This document shows positions 21,943-27,587 of a stretch of 30,726 bases of DNA, one piece after another (the first letter of the stretch is position 1; each line of letters opens with the position of its first letter). The stretch comes from a virus, in IMG/VR virus record IMGVR_UViG_3300037993_000227, positions 1 to 30,726 of that record; one strand, 5' to 3'. The position numbers and the translations under genes are program-made. The notes below the pieces were generated by a model. It did not search any database. It saw nothing but the letters and a program-made list of their open reading frames with translations, and was not told the origin of the DNA.

Positions 21943-22118
21943 TGGCTGCCCGTCTCATCTGCGGGATCTGCGAACAGACGCTGCGAACAGCACCAGGCCG
22001 CGGCGTCGTGTTCGTGCTCTGTGACCACTGCCGCGAGGAACTGAAAGCGGAAGCGCGCGTGGGCCCAGTGTACGCGAAACTGGAGACGCTGCGCCGGCCG
22101 GCAGAAAGAGCAGCATGA
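21942..22118 (+). CDS. 58-residue zinc-ribbon protein
   Basis: The start overlaps the recombinase stop (TGATG) and the end overlaps the next gene as ATGA. CGIC (residues 7-10) and CDHC (27-30) form a CxxC...CxxC zinc site, followed by a charged helix. The gene is below the usual size cut-offs. Its two precise overlaps argue that it is real. Function unknown. Confidence 0.65.
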   Translation: MAARLICGICEQTLRTAPGRGVVFVLCDHCREELKAEARVGPVYAKLETLRRPAERAA

Positions 22119-22420
22119 GAAGGAAATCGCCCATGCAATTGAGTCTCGAGTATCTGAATAAGCTCGGCTTCACTTGTCAGGTAGTCGAGAAGTGGATTCC
22201 ACGCGCGAACGTGCGGAAAGACCTATTTGATTTCGGGGACATTTGCGCCTACAAACCACAGGTGGCGATTGTGTTGGTGCAAACGACTTCATGGAGCAAT
22301 TTTGCCGCGCGGAAAGCGAAGATTCTCGCGAGTCCTCATCACTATGGATGGAAAAGCTGCGGCGGCAGAATCTTTCTGCACGCACGGGGCGACAAAGGAT
22401 TGCGCGAAGAAGAGCTGTGA
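22115..22420 (+). CDS. Putative small PD-(D/E)XK-like nuclease
   Basis: This 101-residue protein carries RKDLFDFGDICAYKPQVAIV and LVQTTSWSNFAARKAKI. This resembles the short phage nuclease family with a D...D...QxT core related to VRR-NUC and Holliday junction resolvases. Asp in DFGD would be a metal ligand and Gln in VQTTS replaces the usual Glu-x-Lys. Whether it still cuts DNA is not certain. It overlaps the zinc-ribbon gene by ATGA. Proteins of this type often accompany phage replication genes. Confidence 0.55.
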   Translation: MRRKSPMQLSLEYLNKLGFTCQVVEKWIPRANVRKDLFDFGDICAYKPQVAIVLVQTTSWSNFAARKAKILASPHHYGWKSCGGRIFLHARGDKGLREEEL

Positions 22421-22456
22421 GCCAGCGGAGGAGCCGCAAGGCTGAGGAAGGAAGCC

Positions 22457-22939
22457 ATGAATCTCATTGAAGCGTTGCGGGAGTTGGTGGACAACCTTGT
22501 GAATGTGACTACCTGTTCAAAAAGCGCACGGGAAATGTTGCGTAAAGATGCCCACAGTAAATTGGAATCCCTTCTCGCCGCGCATCCCGTGGGGCTAAGT
22601 GAGGAGCAGGTGCCATTTGAAAAGTGGTCACACGCTGTTCTCGTAGCTGAAGGATTGGCAGATTGGAAGGTCGAAGAAGGCGAGCCCTATTGCTGGCTAA
22701 AAAGCAGAACGATTCATTTTCGCGGTGAAGATCCCGTGCTGTTTCTTCACGAAGTCGCCCACGCACTTTATCCCCACATGGAACCAGCGGTAGAAGGCCA
22801 TGACCCAAATTACTATCATGGCGGGAATTGGGCAGCGACATTCGGGAAATTGGTCACTAAGTACATGGGCCTGAACGTCCTTCTTAGCGATTCAGTACTC
22901 AAACAGATTACTGGGCCAGCGGGGAGCAGCACGCGGTAG
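22457..22939 (+). CDS. HExxH metallopeptidase-like protein
   Basis: This 160-residue protein has an HEVAH zinc motif at residues 98-102 (FLHEVAHALYPHM). A downstream H121 in YHGGNWAATFGKLV may act as the third zinc ligand, as in SprT-like folds. The N-terminal half is mixed helix, and RTIHFRGEDPV is a strand before the motif. Substrate is unknown. The ATG at 22457 follows GGAAGGAAG. Its last bases overlap part of the repeated leader described for the next gene. Confidence 0.6.
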   Translation: MNLIEALRELVDNLVNVTTCSKSAREMLRKDAHSKLESLLAAHPVGLSEEQVPFEKWSHAVLVAEGLADWKVEEGEPYCWLKSRTIHFRGEDPVLFLHEVAHALYPHMEPAVEGHDPNYYHGGNWAATFGKLVTKYMGLNVLLSDSVLKQITGPAGSSTR

Positions 22940-22978
22940 GATTTGCGCCTGCTCCCTTAGCCTAAAAGGGGAATGACG
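22922..22978 (+). promoter_or_regulatory. Repeated leader element, copy C
   Basis: GGGAGC (22922-22927) can pair with GCTCCC (22951-22956), followed by TTAGCCTAAAAGGGG and the start at 22979. CCCTT next to the 3' arm can instead pair with AAGGG of the ribosome site. Its 5' arm lies in the end of the preceding gene. Copies A and B are at 24001 and 24450. Confidence 0.6.
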
Positions 22979-23278
22979 ATGAGCGCATTTTTTCGCAACA
23001 AGAACGATGGCAGTGTTTACGAGGCGTTGCAATGGGATGGCAAAGACCCGGAGTTTTTCTCTGAGTGGGCCGCAGGAGTAGCCACCTTCGATGTGACCGG
23101 CAATCTGCATCTGAAGTTTATAGATGGCAGCAATCCTATCGTGCCGCTGGGCTATTGGGTGAAAAAAGATGGCGACAATCTGTTCGGCATGTGGGAGCCG
23201 GAAGTATTCGCGCTGAACTTTGAGCCAATATGGTTTGCTGGTAATCCAATCGCTGACCAGAGAAAGGGAATGACGTGA
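22979..23278 (+). CDS. Small unknown protein behind leader copy C
   Basis: This 99-residue protein starts at the ATG at 22979, the second of two ATGs, because AAAAGGGG is then at normal distance; the first ATG at 22973 is too close. The protein is aromatic-rich and beta-like, with YEALQWDG, then LGYWVKKDGDNLFGMWEPEV. Its last four bases overlap a GTG that starts a broken zinc-ribbon frame. No family recognised. Confidence 0.65.
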   Translation: MSAFFRNKNDGSVYEALQWDGKDPEFFSEWAAGVATFDVTGNLHLKFIDGSNPIVPLGYWVKKDGDNLFGMWEPEVFALNFEPIWFAGNPIADQRKGMT

Positions 23279-23331
23279 AACTGCCGTGTCCTGACTGTGG
23301 TAGTCCCACAAAAGTTGTGGATTCGCGGTAG
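23275..23331 (+). pseudogene. Broken NrdR-like zinc-ribbon gene
   Basis: A GTG overlapping the previous stop opens a frame reading MKLPCPDCGSPTKVVDSR, then a TAG at 23329-23331. The sequence matches the start of an NrdR-type zinc ribbon. The same frame continues past the stop with a basic stretch like the RRRR region of that family. The second Cys pair is missing. The gene appears truncated, and the downstream frame was reused for the gene at 23383. The 18-residue peptide may still be made. Confidence 0.5.
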
Positions 23332-23382
23332 CGGATAAAGCGTCATGTGCTGCGCCGGCGCGGGGCCGAGCGGAGGTGGGAA

Positions 23383-23601
23383 GTGAGCAACTATCCAACT
23401 CAGATGATGACCGCAGAACCTCTCAGATGCCACGGAAATTATCACATTTTCACGAGTCCATGCTATTTATACTGTCAATGTGGTTGGATGCGACAACCGT
23501 ATCGTGAGCACCAACCATTCCCCGCGTACAACAAGCATGACCTTACGTTGGAGCGTTCCGCGCCGAGCGGGAAGGCGAAGGAGAGTGGCGATGAGTCTTG
23601 A
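23383..23601 (+). CDS. Small Cys-rich protein
   Basis: The GTG at 23383 with GGAGG upstream gives 72 residues. CHGNYHIFTSPCYLYCQCGW has four Cys and two His that could hold a zinc ion. The C-terminal tail (ERSAPSGKAKESGDES) is encoded by one copy of the duplicated cassette at 23555-23581. The frame continues that of the broken NrdR-like gene upstream. It overlaps the next gene start by 11 bases. Confidence 0.5.
   Translation: MSNYPTQMMTAEPLRCHGNYHIFTSPCYLYCQCGWMRQPYREHQPFPAYNKHDLTLERSAPSGKAKESGDES
23555..23581 (+). repeat. Duplicated ribosome-site cassette of 27 bases, copy 1
   Basis: The 27 bases at 23555-23581, starting GTTCCGCGCCGAGCGGGAAG and ending GCGAAGG, are repeated perfectly at 23729-23755. 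Each copy is followed after 9 bases by an ATG (23591, 23765). Confidence 0.85.
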
Positions 23602-23950
23602 ATGCAGCGAATGTGAACGAGATTTGCGTGGGGGACATGACCCTTCATGTTCGCGGTACATTAAGCCATGTCCAAAGTGTGAAGCAGAAGAATGCGACGA
23701 AGAATGCAATTGTGAATGCCATACGAAGGTTCCGCGCCGAGCGGGAAGGCGAAGGGAGGGTGAGATGGTTAGACTTGGTGACTTTTCGCTAGGATGGACT
23801 CAGTGGTACCCATTCACTCATTATCTTGGTAAAGAAAAACTCTTTGAGGGGAAACGACGGGATTTGATATTGCAGCATCACGGGAAAACATACCTTCATC
23901 GAGTGCTTACGAGCCAAAGGCAAGCGAAGGAGCAGGGCGAGAGGGATTGA
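23591..23950 (+). CDS. Cys-rich protein joined in frame to a second small domain
   Basis: The ATG at 23591 gives 119 residues. The first 50 contain about eleven Cys (CSECERD, CPKCEAEECDEECNCECH), probably a metal-binding cluster. Residues 47-57 are a basic stretch read through a second copy of the 27-base cassette. Residue 59 is the ATG at 23765, which begins a separate-looking 61-residue domain (MVRLGDFSLGWTQWYPF). The two domains are in the same frame with no stop between them, so this looks like two neighbouring cassette genes that became fused. The larger frame to the left has no reason to be used. Confidence 0.6.
   Translation: MSLECSECERDLRGGHDPSCSRYIKPCPKCEAEECDEECNCECHTKVPRRAGRRREGEMVRLGDFSLGWTQWYPFTHYLGKEKLFEGKRRDLILQHHGKTYLHRVLTSQRQAKEQGERD
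23729..23755 (+). repeat. Duplicated ribosome-site cassette of 27 bases, copy 2
   Basis: Perfect copy of 23555-23581, here inside the gene at 23591 and 9 bases before the internal ATG at 23765. Confidence 0.85.
23765..23950 (+). CDS. Internal start product of the fused gene
   Basis: The ATG at 23765 has the same cassette and the same distance as the start at 23591. A separate 61-residue protein (MVRLGDFSLGWTQWYPFTHY...) may therefore be made from the same frame. The C-terminus (AKEQGERD) is encoded by the front of leader element A. Confidence 0.5.
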   Translation: MVRLGDFSLGWTQWYPFTHYLGKEKLFEGKRRDLILQHHGKTYLHRVLTSQRQAKEQGERD

Positions 23951-24120
23951 GTTCTGTAGTGGCTGCGAGTCGTGGGTAGAATTACGACGAGTCCGATTTG
24001 CAAGCGCGGCCAGTCATTACGGAGGGGCAAGGGGAGTCGTAAGGCGTTAGCCGAGTGTACCGACAGGTATCGCGGCTCCCTTTAGCCTAGCGAGCAGGGG
24101 CGGGGCACAAGGGAGGGATA
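23934..24120 (+). ncRNA. Repeated structured leader element, copy A
   Basis: A 23-base block at 23945-23967 (GATTGAGTTCTGTAGTGGCT and 3 more) recurs at 24312. It is followed by a stem GTCGT (23969-23973)/ACGAC (23984-23988). Then CAAGCGCGGCCAG (24001-24013) and GGGAGTCG (24032-24039) pairing with CGGCTCCC (24073-24080), then AGCCTAG (24084-24090). CTCCCTT (24076-24082) can instead pair with AAGGGAG (24109-24115), which is the ribosome site of the gene at 24121. No coding frame was found here. Confidence 0.6.
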
Positions 24121-24300
24121 ATGGCTATCAAATACATTTATGAATGCGAAGCAGGGCATAAAACGATGATTGTGGCAGAGGTGAACCTTGTTGGCACAGA
24201 GGCTCCACCAACGGTGGAATGTCAAGAACCTAAGTGTAAGAAAGAGGCAAGAGTCGTGGGAGCACAAAATCATCCAGTGTGGGCTGATACGCAAGAGTGA
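24121..24300 (+). CDS. 59-residue Cys/His protein behind leader copy A
   Basis: The ATG at 24121 follows AAGGGAGGG and gives 59 residues. CEAGH near residue 9 and CQEPKCKK near residue 34 give Cys/His pairs of a zinc-ribbon type seen in short phage and FmdB-like proteins. The gene is too short for common cut-offs. Its TGA at 24298-24300 is followed directly by leader copy B. Confidence 0.6.
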   Translation: MAIKYIYECEAGHKTMIVAEVNLVGTEAPPTVECQEPKCKKEARVVGAQNHPVWADTQE

Positions 24301-24546
24301 GCGGGGAGCGAGATTGAGTTCTGCGGTGGCTGCGGCGTGGAAGGACACGCCTGAGGTCAATTGGAGAAGAGGCTGAAATGGGAGTTCTCCACCGGCCCAC
24401 TTAGAAGAAAGGGAACTACCGGGACGCAAACTCTCAGCAGAGCCGCTATCAAGCGCGGCCAGCCATCGCAGGGAAGGCGAGGGAGTCGTGTGATGTTCGG
24501 CAAGCAGTAGCCGAGCGGCTCCCCTCAGCCTAGAAGGGAAATGAAG
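24301..24546 (+). ncRNA. Repeated structured leader element, copy B
   Basis: The block at 24312-24334 matches copy A with two changes. A following stem has different sequence but the same place: GGCGTG (24334-24339)/CACGCC (24346-24351). CAAGCGCGGCCAG is at 24450-24462. GGGAGTCG (24481-24488) pairs with CGGCTCCC (24516-24523), then AGCCTAG (24527-24533) and the ribosome site AAGGG. CCCCTC can pair with GAAGGG of that site with one mismatch. No convincing gene lies in this 246-base stretch. Confidence 0.6.
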
Positions 24547-24774
24547 ATGAGAGAGAAAATGGTGACGATTACTTTTACACCTAAAGAATTGAACTATCTT
24601 GATAGAGCTTTAGTAGCCGACATCAAGTCGTTGGAGTTAGACCCTCTACGGGATGCGGGGAATGTCCCGCACATACGGAGATTTCAGAAAGCACTGACCA
24701 ACAAAATTCGCAGAGCACGCGGTGGGGAACCCCATAACTGGAAAAGTACAATTGCGCGGTGGCGCAAGCCATGA
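24547..24774 (+). CDS. Small basic protein behind leader copy B
   Basis: The ATG at 24547 is chosen over the one at 24541 because the AAGGG ribosome site is then correctly spaced, as at 22979. The protein is 75 residues, basic and mainly helical (TPKELNYLDRALVADIKSLE, then RRFQKALTNKIRRARGG). It may bind nucleic acid. The stop overlaps a 16-residue hydrophobic frame as ATGA. Confidence 0.6.
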   Translation: MREKMVTITFTPKELNYLDRALVADIKSLELDPLRDAGNVPHIRRFQKALTNKIRRARGGEPHNWKSTIARWRKP

Positions 24775-24821
24775 AGCTCTTGCTGCAAATTCTCGGGGCT
24801 GTTGCGCTGGTGCTGCTCTAA
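24771..24821 (+). CDS. 16-residue hydrophobic micropeptide
   Basis: The frame reads MKLLLQILGAVALVLL and stops at TAA. It starts by ATGA overlap with the previous gene and ends at the base before the next ATG at 24822, so it fills the gap exactly. It would be a single short membrane helix. No family is known to me; position is the main evidence. Confidence 0.45.
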   Translation: MKLLLQILGAVALVLL

Positions 24822-25034
24822 ATGCAACACGCCACCAAATGTCCGGCCTGCGCTCATCCAGCATCGAGCACCCTCGATAATACTTACAAGGAACGCGCGG
24901 ATGTCGTGCGGCGCCGCCGGCAATGCAAAAAGTGTGGCAAGCGGTTCACCACCTACGAGATCGCGGCCGGAAGATTGAAGTCCCTCATCGAAGCCCTCAA
25001 AGTGATAAAAAAACTAAAACATGCCAAGATATAG
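24822..25034 (+). CDS. NrdR-like zinc-ribbon protein
   Basis: This 70-residue protein has the zinc ribbon of NrdR: CPACAH at the start, then VVRRRRQCKKCGKRFTTYE. True NrdR proteins are twice this long and add an ATP-cone domain; here only the DNA-binding ribbon and a basic tail (VIKKLKHAKI) remain. Phages carry such truncated forms. It may bind NrdR-box-like DNA or act as a general ribbon. A broken relative lies at 23275. Confidence 0.75.
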   Translation: MQHATKCPACAHPASSTLDNTYKERADVVRRRRQCKKCGKRFTTYEIAAGRLKSLIEALKVIKKLKHAKI

Positions 25035-25052
25035 CGATATTCACGTTTCCGC

Positions 25053-25082
25053 TTGACGCTCCTAGTACTCCTACCCCATAAC
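25053..25082 (+). promoter_or_regulatory. Possible promoter in the gap before the terminase group
   Basis: TTGACG at 25053-25058 is followed after 18 bases by CATAAC at 25077-25082. It lies in a 134-base gap with no gene. The match is moderate. Confidence 0.35.
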
Positions 25083-25168
25083 TCAGTTATCTTCTGACGC
25101 TGCGTCGCCTTGCCGCCCAGCATCATGCAGGGCCAAGCTTGGACTGATTCGGCGTCTCTAAAAATATC

Positions 25169-25549
25169 TTGTCAGCGAAGCTCTACTGTCTCATCCCGCA
25201 CGATTGGACGCTCGCCACACTCAACCTTCATACCTGCTCTGACAATTCCCACGCGCATCTTTCCCGCCAGCAAGCCTCTGATTACACGTCCGTCTGTCTC
25301 GTGGAAATCCTGCGAGAGCCCTTGCGCCGCACAAAACTGAAGGGCGTGCTGCGTCTGATCCGCATGATCTCTGTTCGCGGTTTGAGTGCGCGCGTTGGTG
25401 AGCCCTTGGCCCTTGCGCTCGCTGACAAATATCACCGTGACTGGGCCTCCACCATGCTCTCAGCTATCCAATGCCGACGCGAAACTGCAAGCACTCCGGG
25501 TGTCACCGCCTCGCCTTATCCGGCCACACCCTCTGCTATGTCCATCTAG
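25169..25549 (+). CDS. Unknown protein upstream of the zinc-finger and terminase genes
   Basis: From the TTG at 25169 this open frame gives 126 residues. It contains DNSHAHLSRQQASDY and a helical region (LKGVLRLIRMISVRGLSARV, then LALALADKYHRDWASTMLS) that reads like real protein. The last 25 residues are low complexity and overlap the next gene, and the start codon is weak. A minus-strand frame at 25435-25172 competes but lacks a ribosome site. I favour the plus frame because it matches the direction of its neighbours. Confidence 0.45.
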   Translation: MSAKLYCLIPHDWTLATLNLHTCSDNSHAHLSRQQASDYTSVCLVEILREPLRRTKLKGVLRLIRMISVRGLSARVGEPLALALADKYHRDWASTMLSAIQCRRETASTPGVTASPYPATPSAMSI

Positions 25550-25731
25550 AAAAGTTCGCATGCTACAAAAACGCGAACGGCGACCGCAACGAGTGTGCGC
25601 TGCTTGGGTGCGATCGCCTGGCGATGCGGGGTCATGGGCTCTGCGGGCCGCACCGTGAAGATTTCGAGCAGGGATTTGAACTGGTGTGGCACGGCGGGGA
25701 GCTGCTGCCGCCGATACGAGCGCATGCCTAA
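25471..25731 (+). CDS. Tandem CxxxxC...CxxH zinc-finger protein
   Basis: This 86-residue protein contains the same zinc-binding unit twice: CKHSGCHRLALSGHTLCYVH (residues 6-25) and CALLGCDRLAMRGHGLCGPH. Both share GC-RLA--GH-LC--H, so the protein arose by internal duplication. The unit resembles finger motifs seen near HNH nucleases and in phage packaging regions. There is no HNH active site. It precedes the terminase small-like gene by 28 bases. The long overlap with the frame at 25169 makes that frame's end doubtful. Confidence 0.7.
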   Translation: MPTRNCKHSGCHRLALSGHTLCYVHLEKFACYKNANGDRNECALLGCDRLAMRGHGLCGPHREDFEQGFELVWHGGELLPPIRAHA

Positions 25732-25759
25732 ATCTCACTGAATGTAGTGAGCTCTTGCA

Positions 25760-26191
25760 GTGACTGAAAAAAAAAGACGTTACAACATTGAAAACCTCAA
25801 ATCGTGGAAGCCAGGGCAAAGCGGCAACCCGAATGGCTACTCGCGCAAGCGGCGCATCTATGACAGGCTGTGCGAGATCCTCGACCGGAAGCGCGGCGAC
25901 ACGACGATTGAAGAAGCGCTCTGCGAAGCGGCAGTCGTTGAAGGACTCAACGGCAGCATCCAGCATTTCATCGCCATCCGCGACAGTATTGACGGAAAAC
26001 CTCGACAGTCCTTTGAAGTTTCAGGACCGGAAGGAAGCGCAGTCAGCTTCAATCTTGGCGACATCGACGGCAAAATCGCGGAATATCTCGGACGCGGCCG
26101 CAGTCGCGTATCTGCTTCCCGAGGAAAAAACAGAACTTCTGCAACTTCTGGAACGCCGCGAGTTCCTAAAACAACAGAGAGAACTTCGTGA
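25760..26191 (+). CDS. Terminase small subunit-like protein (DUF5681-type)
   Basis: The GTG at 25760 gives 143 residues. The motif SWKPGQSGNPNGYSRKRR (about 15-32) is the basic segment typical of this family, which sits beside the large terminase gene. A helical part follows (RIYDRLCEILDRKRGDTTIE). Beyond about residue 112 the sequence (GRGRSRVSASRGKNRTSATS) loses protein character and runs in a frame overlapping the terminase gene. So either its real end is earlier or the frame shifts. There is an A9 run at 25767-25775, just after the start. Confidence 0.7.
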   Translation: MTEKKRRYNIENLKSWKPGQSGNPNGYSRKRRIYDRLCEILDRKRGDTTIEEALCEAAVVEGLNGSIQHFIAIRDSIDGKPRQSFEVSGPEGSAVSFNLGDIDGKIAEYLGRGRSRVSASRGKNRTSATSGTPRVPKTTERTS

Positions 26192-27587
26192 TCTTGCATC
26201 TTTCACGCAGCAAGCGTGGCCGATTCTTGAGCCCGGAACGCCACTGAAATGGAATTGGCACCTCGATCTCATCTGCGAATACTTGACGCTGGTCAAGGAG
26301 CGTGTGTGCCGTCGCCTCATCATCAACGTTCCTCCGCAGACAATGAAGTCGCGGCTTGTGAACGTCTTCTATCCCACCTGGTCATGGAGTCAGATTCCTA
26401 CGCGGCGCTTTCTGTCCAGCTCGTATTCTGGCGAGCTGTCCGAAGGCTTCAACATCGAACGCTCGAAGCTGGTGAGTTCGGAATGGTTCCAGCGAATGTT
26501 CCCCGATCAGGTGACGCTGACGCAGGAACGCCAGGACCAGATCGAGAATGCGGTGGGCGGCCGTATGACCGCGACTTCCACTGGTGGCACGGCTACGGGG
26601 AAAGGCAGCCACGACGTGATTGTGGACGATCCGCTGAATCCGAAGCAGGCAGCCTCGGAGGTGGAACTCAAGTCCTCGAATCTTTTCTTCGACGATACCC
26701 TACGCACGCGGCTATCGGACCAGGCGACGGGTGCGTTCGTGGTCATCATGCAGCGCCTGGACATTGCGGACCTCACGGGCCATTTGACGGAAATGAATCC
26801 TGGCGAATGGACGGTCATTTCGCTGCCGATGGAGGCCGAAGATGCTGAAGAGTGGCATTTTCCTATTTCTGGTCGTGTTTATCGCCGTGCCGCTGGTGAT
26901 CTGCTGTGGCCTGCTCGCTTTCCTGAACCTGTGGTTGCGTCGCTTAGGCGTGATGTCCCGAACTATCACGGACAGTACCAACAGCGGCCAAGTCCAAAAG
27001 GCGGCGCCATCATCAAGGAAGAGTGGTGCCAGCACTTCTACAACGTCGTGCCAGATGAAAAGCAATTCGACGAAGTTATCCAGTCCTGGGATATGTCTTT
27101 TGGAAGCAAAAGCGATGAGGCGAGTTTTGTTGTTGGGCAGAAGTGGGGACGTATTGGTGCTCGAAAACTGCTACTTGATGAAGAACGACGACGCATGGAT
27201 TTCGTAGAGACGAAACAGGCACTCAAGTCTTTCTCCGCGCGCCCGCCGTTCGCACACGCCAAATACGTCGAGAACAAAGCCAACGGCCCGGCGATCATTC
27301 AGGAACTCAAAGCCACAGTGGACGGGCTGATCGACGTGCAGCCCGATGGCGACAAGACCGCGCGCATGTTCGCAGTGAGCACGGAATACCAGGCGGGCAA
27401 CGTCGAGTTTCCGGCGCCGGCCATCGCGTCATTCCCGGTGATGGACCACATCCGAGAGATCACGCGATTCCCCATGAAGCCGAACGACCGCGGCGATGCC
27501 GCGAGCCAGGCTCTGAAGATGATGCGACACAGGATGGGCATGCTGGACTACTACGAAAAGTTGGCGCGGAAAGACGAGGAAGTGTGA
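26055..27587 (+). CDS. Terminase large subunit
   Basis: From the TTG at 26055 the frame gives 510 residues, the usual size. The ATPase has a Walker A-like NVPPQTMKS, then WSWSQIPTRRFLSSSYSGEL, and a Walker B HDVIVDDPLNP. The nuclease domain has SWDMSFGSKSDEASFVVG, then VENKANGPAI and a C-terminal RGDAASQALKMM, with the acidic metal ligands of the RNase H fold. It powers DNA packaging into the head and cuts the genome. The frame is open upstream to 25788, but that part is unconvincing. No ATG or GTG lies where clear protein begins (about 26100), so the start is uncertain. Confidence 0.88.
   Translation: MATSTAKSRNISDAAAVAYLLPEEKTELLQLLERREFLKQQRELRDLASFTQQAWPILEPGTPLKWNWHLDLICEYLTLVKERVCRRLIINVPPQTMKSRLVNVFYPTWSWSQIPTRRFLSSSYSGELSEGFNIERSKLVSSEWFQRMFPDQVTLTQERQDQIENAVGGRMTATSTGGTATGKGSHDVIVDDPLNPKQAASEVELKSSNLFFDDTLRTRLSDQATGAFVVIMQRLDIADLTGHLTEMNPGEWTVISLPMEAEDAEEWHFPISGRVYRRAAGDLLWPARFPEPVVASLRRDVPNYHGQYQQRPSPKGGAIIKEEWCQHFYNVVPDEKQFDEVIQSWDMSFGSKSDEASFVVGQKWGRIGARKLLLDEERRRMDFVETKQALKSFSARPPFAHAKYVENKANGPAIIQELKATVDGLIDVQPDGDKTARMFAVSTEYQAGNVEFPAPAIASFPVMDHIREITRFPMKPNDRGDAASQALKMMRHRMGMLDYYEKLARKDEEV

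Noticed and set aside
23275-23601. TAG read as an amino acid to join the zinc-ribbon start to the gene at 23383
   Set aside because: TAG is used as the normal stop by several well supported genes in the window (for example at 9574, 10795 and 14927), so stop recoding is unlikely.
24001-24090. Possible tRNA, because GGGAGTC and GGCTCCC look like an acceptor stem
   Set aside because: There is no T-loop consensus, no anticodon arm of the right size, and the spacing (33 and 27 bases between arms) is too short for a tRNA.
25172-25435. Minus-strand frame opposite the gene at 25169
   Set aside because: It has no ribosome site and no partner genes in that direction. The plus frame has better helical structure, though both remain uncertain.
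25767-25775. A9 run at the start of the small terminase gene as a second frameshift site
   Set aside because: Slipping there enters frames with no plausible protein before the terminase domain; the real frame switch lies 300 bases downstream.
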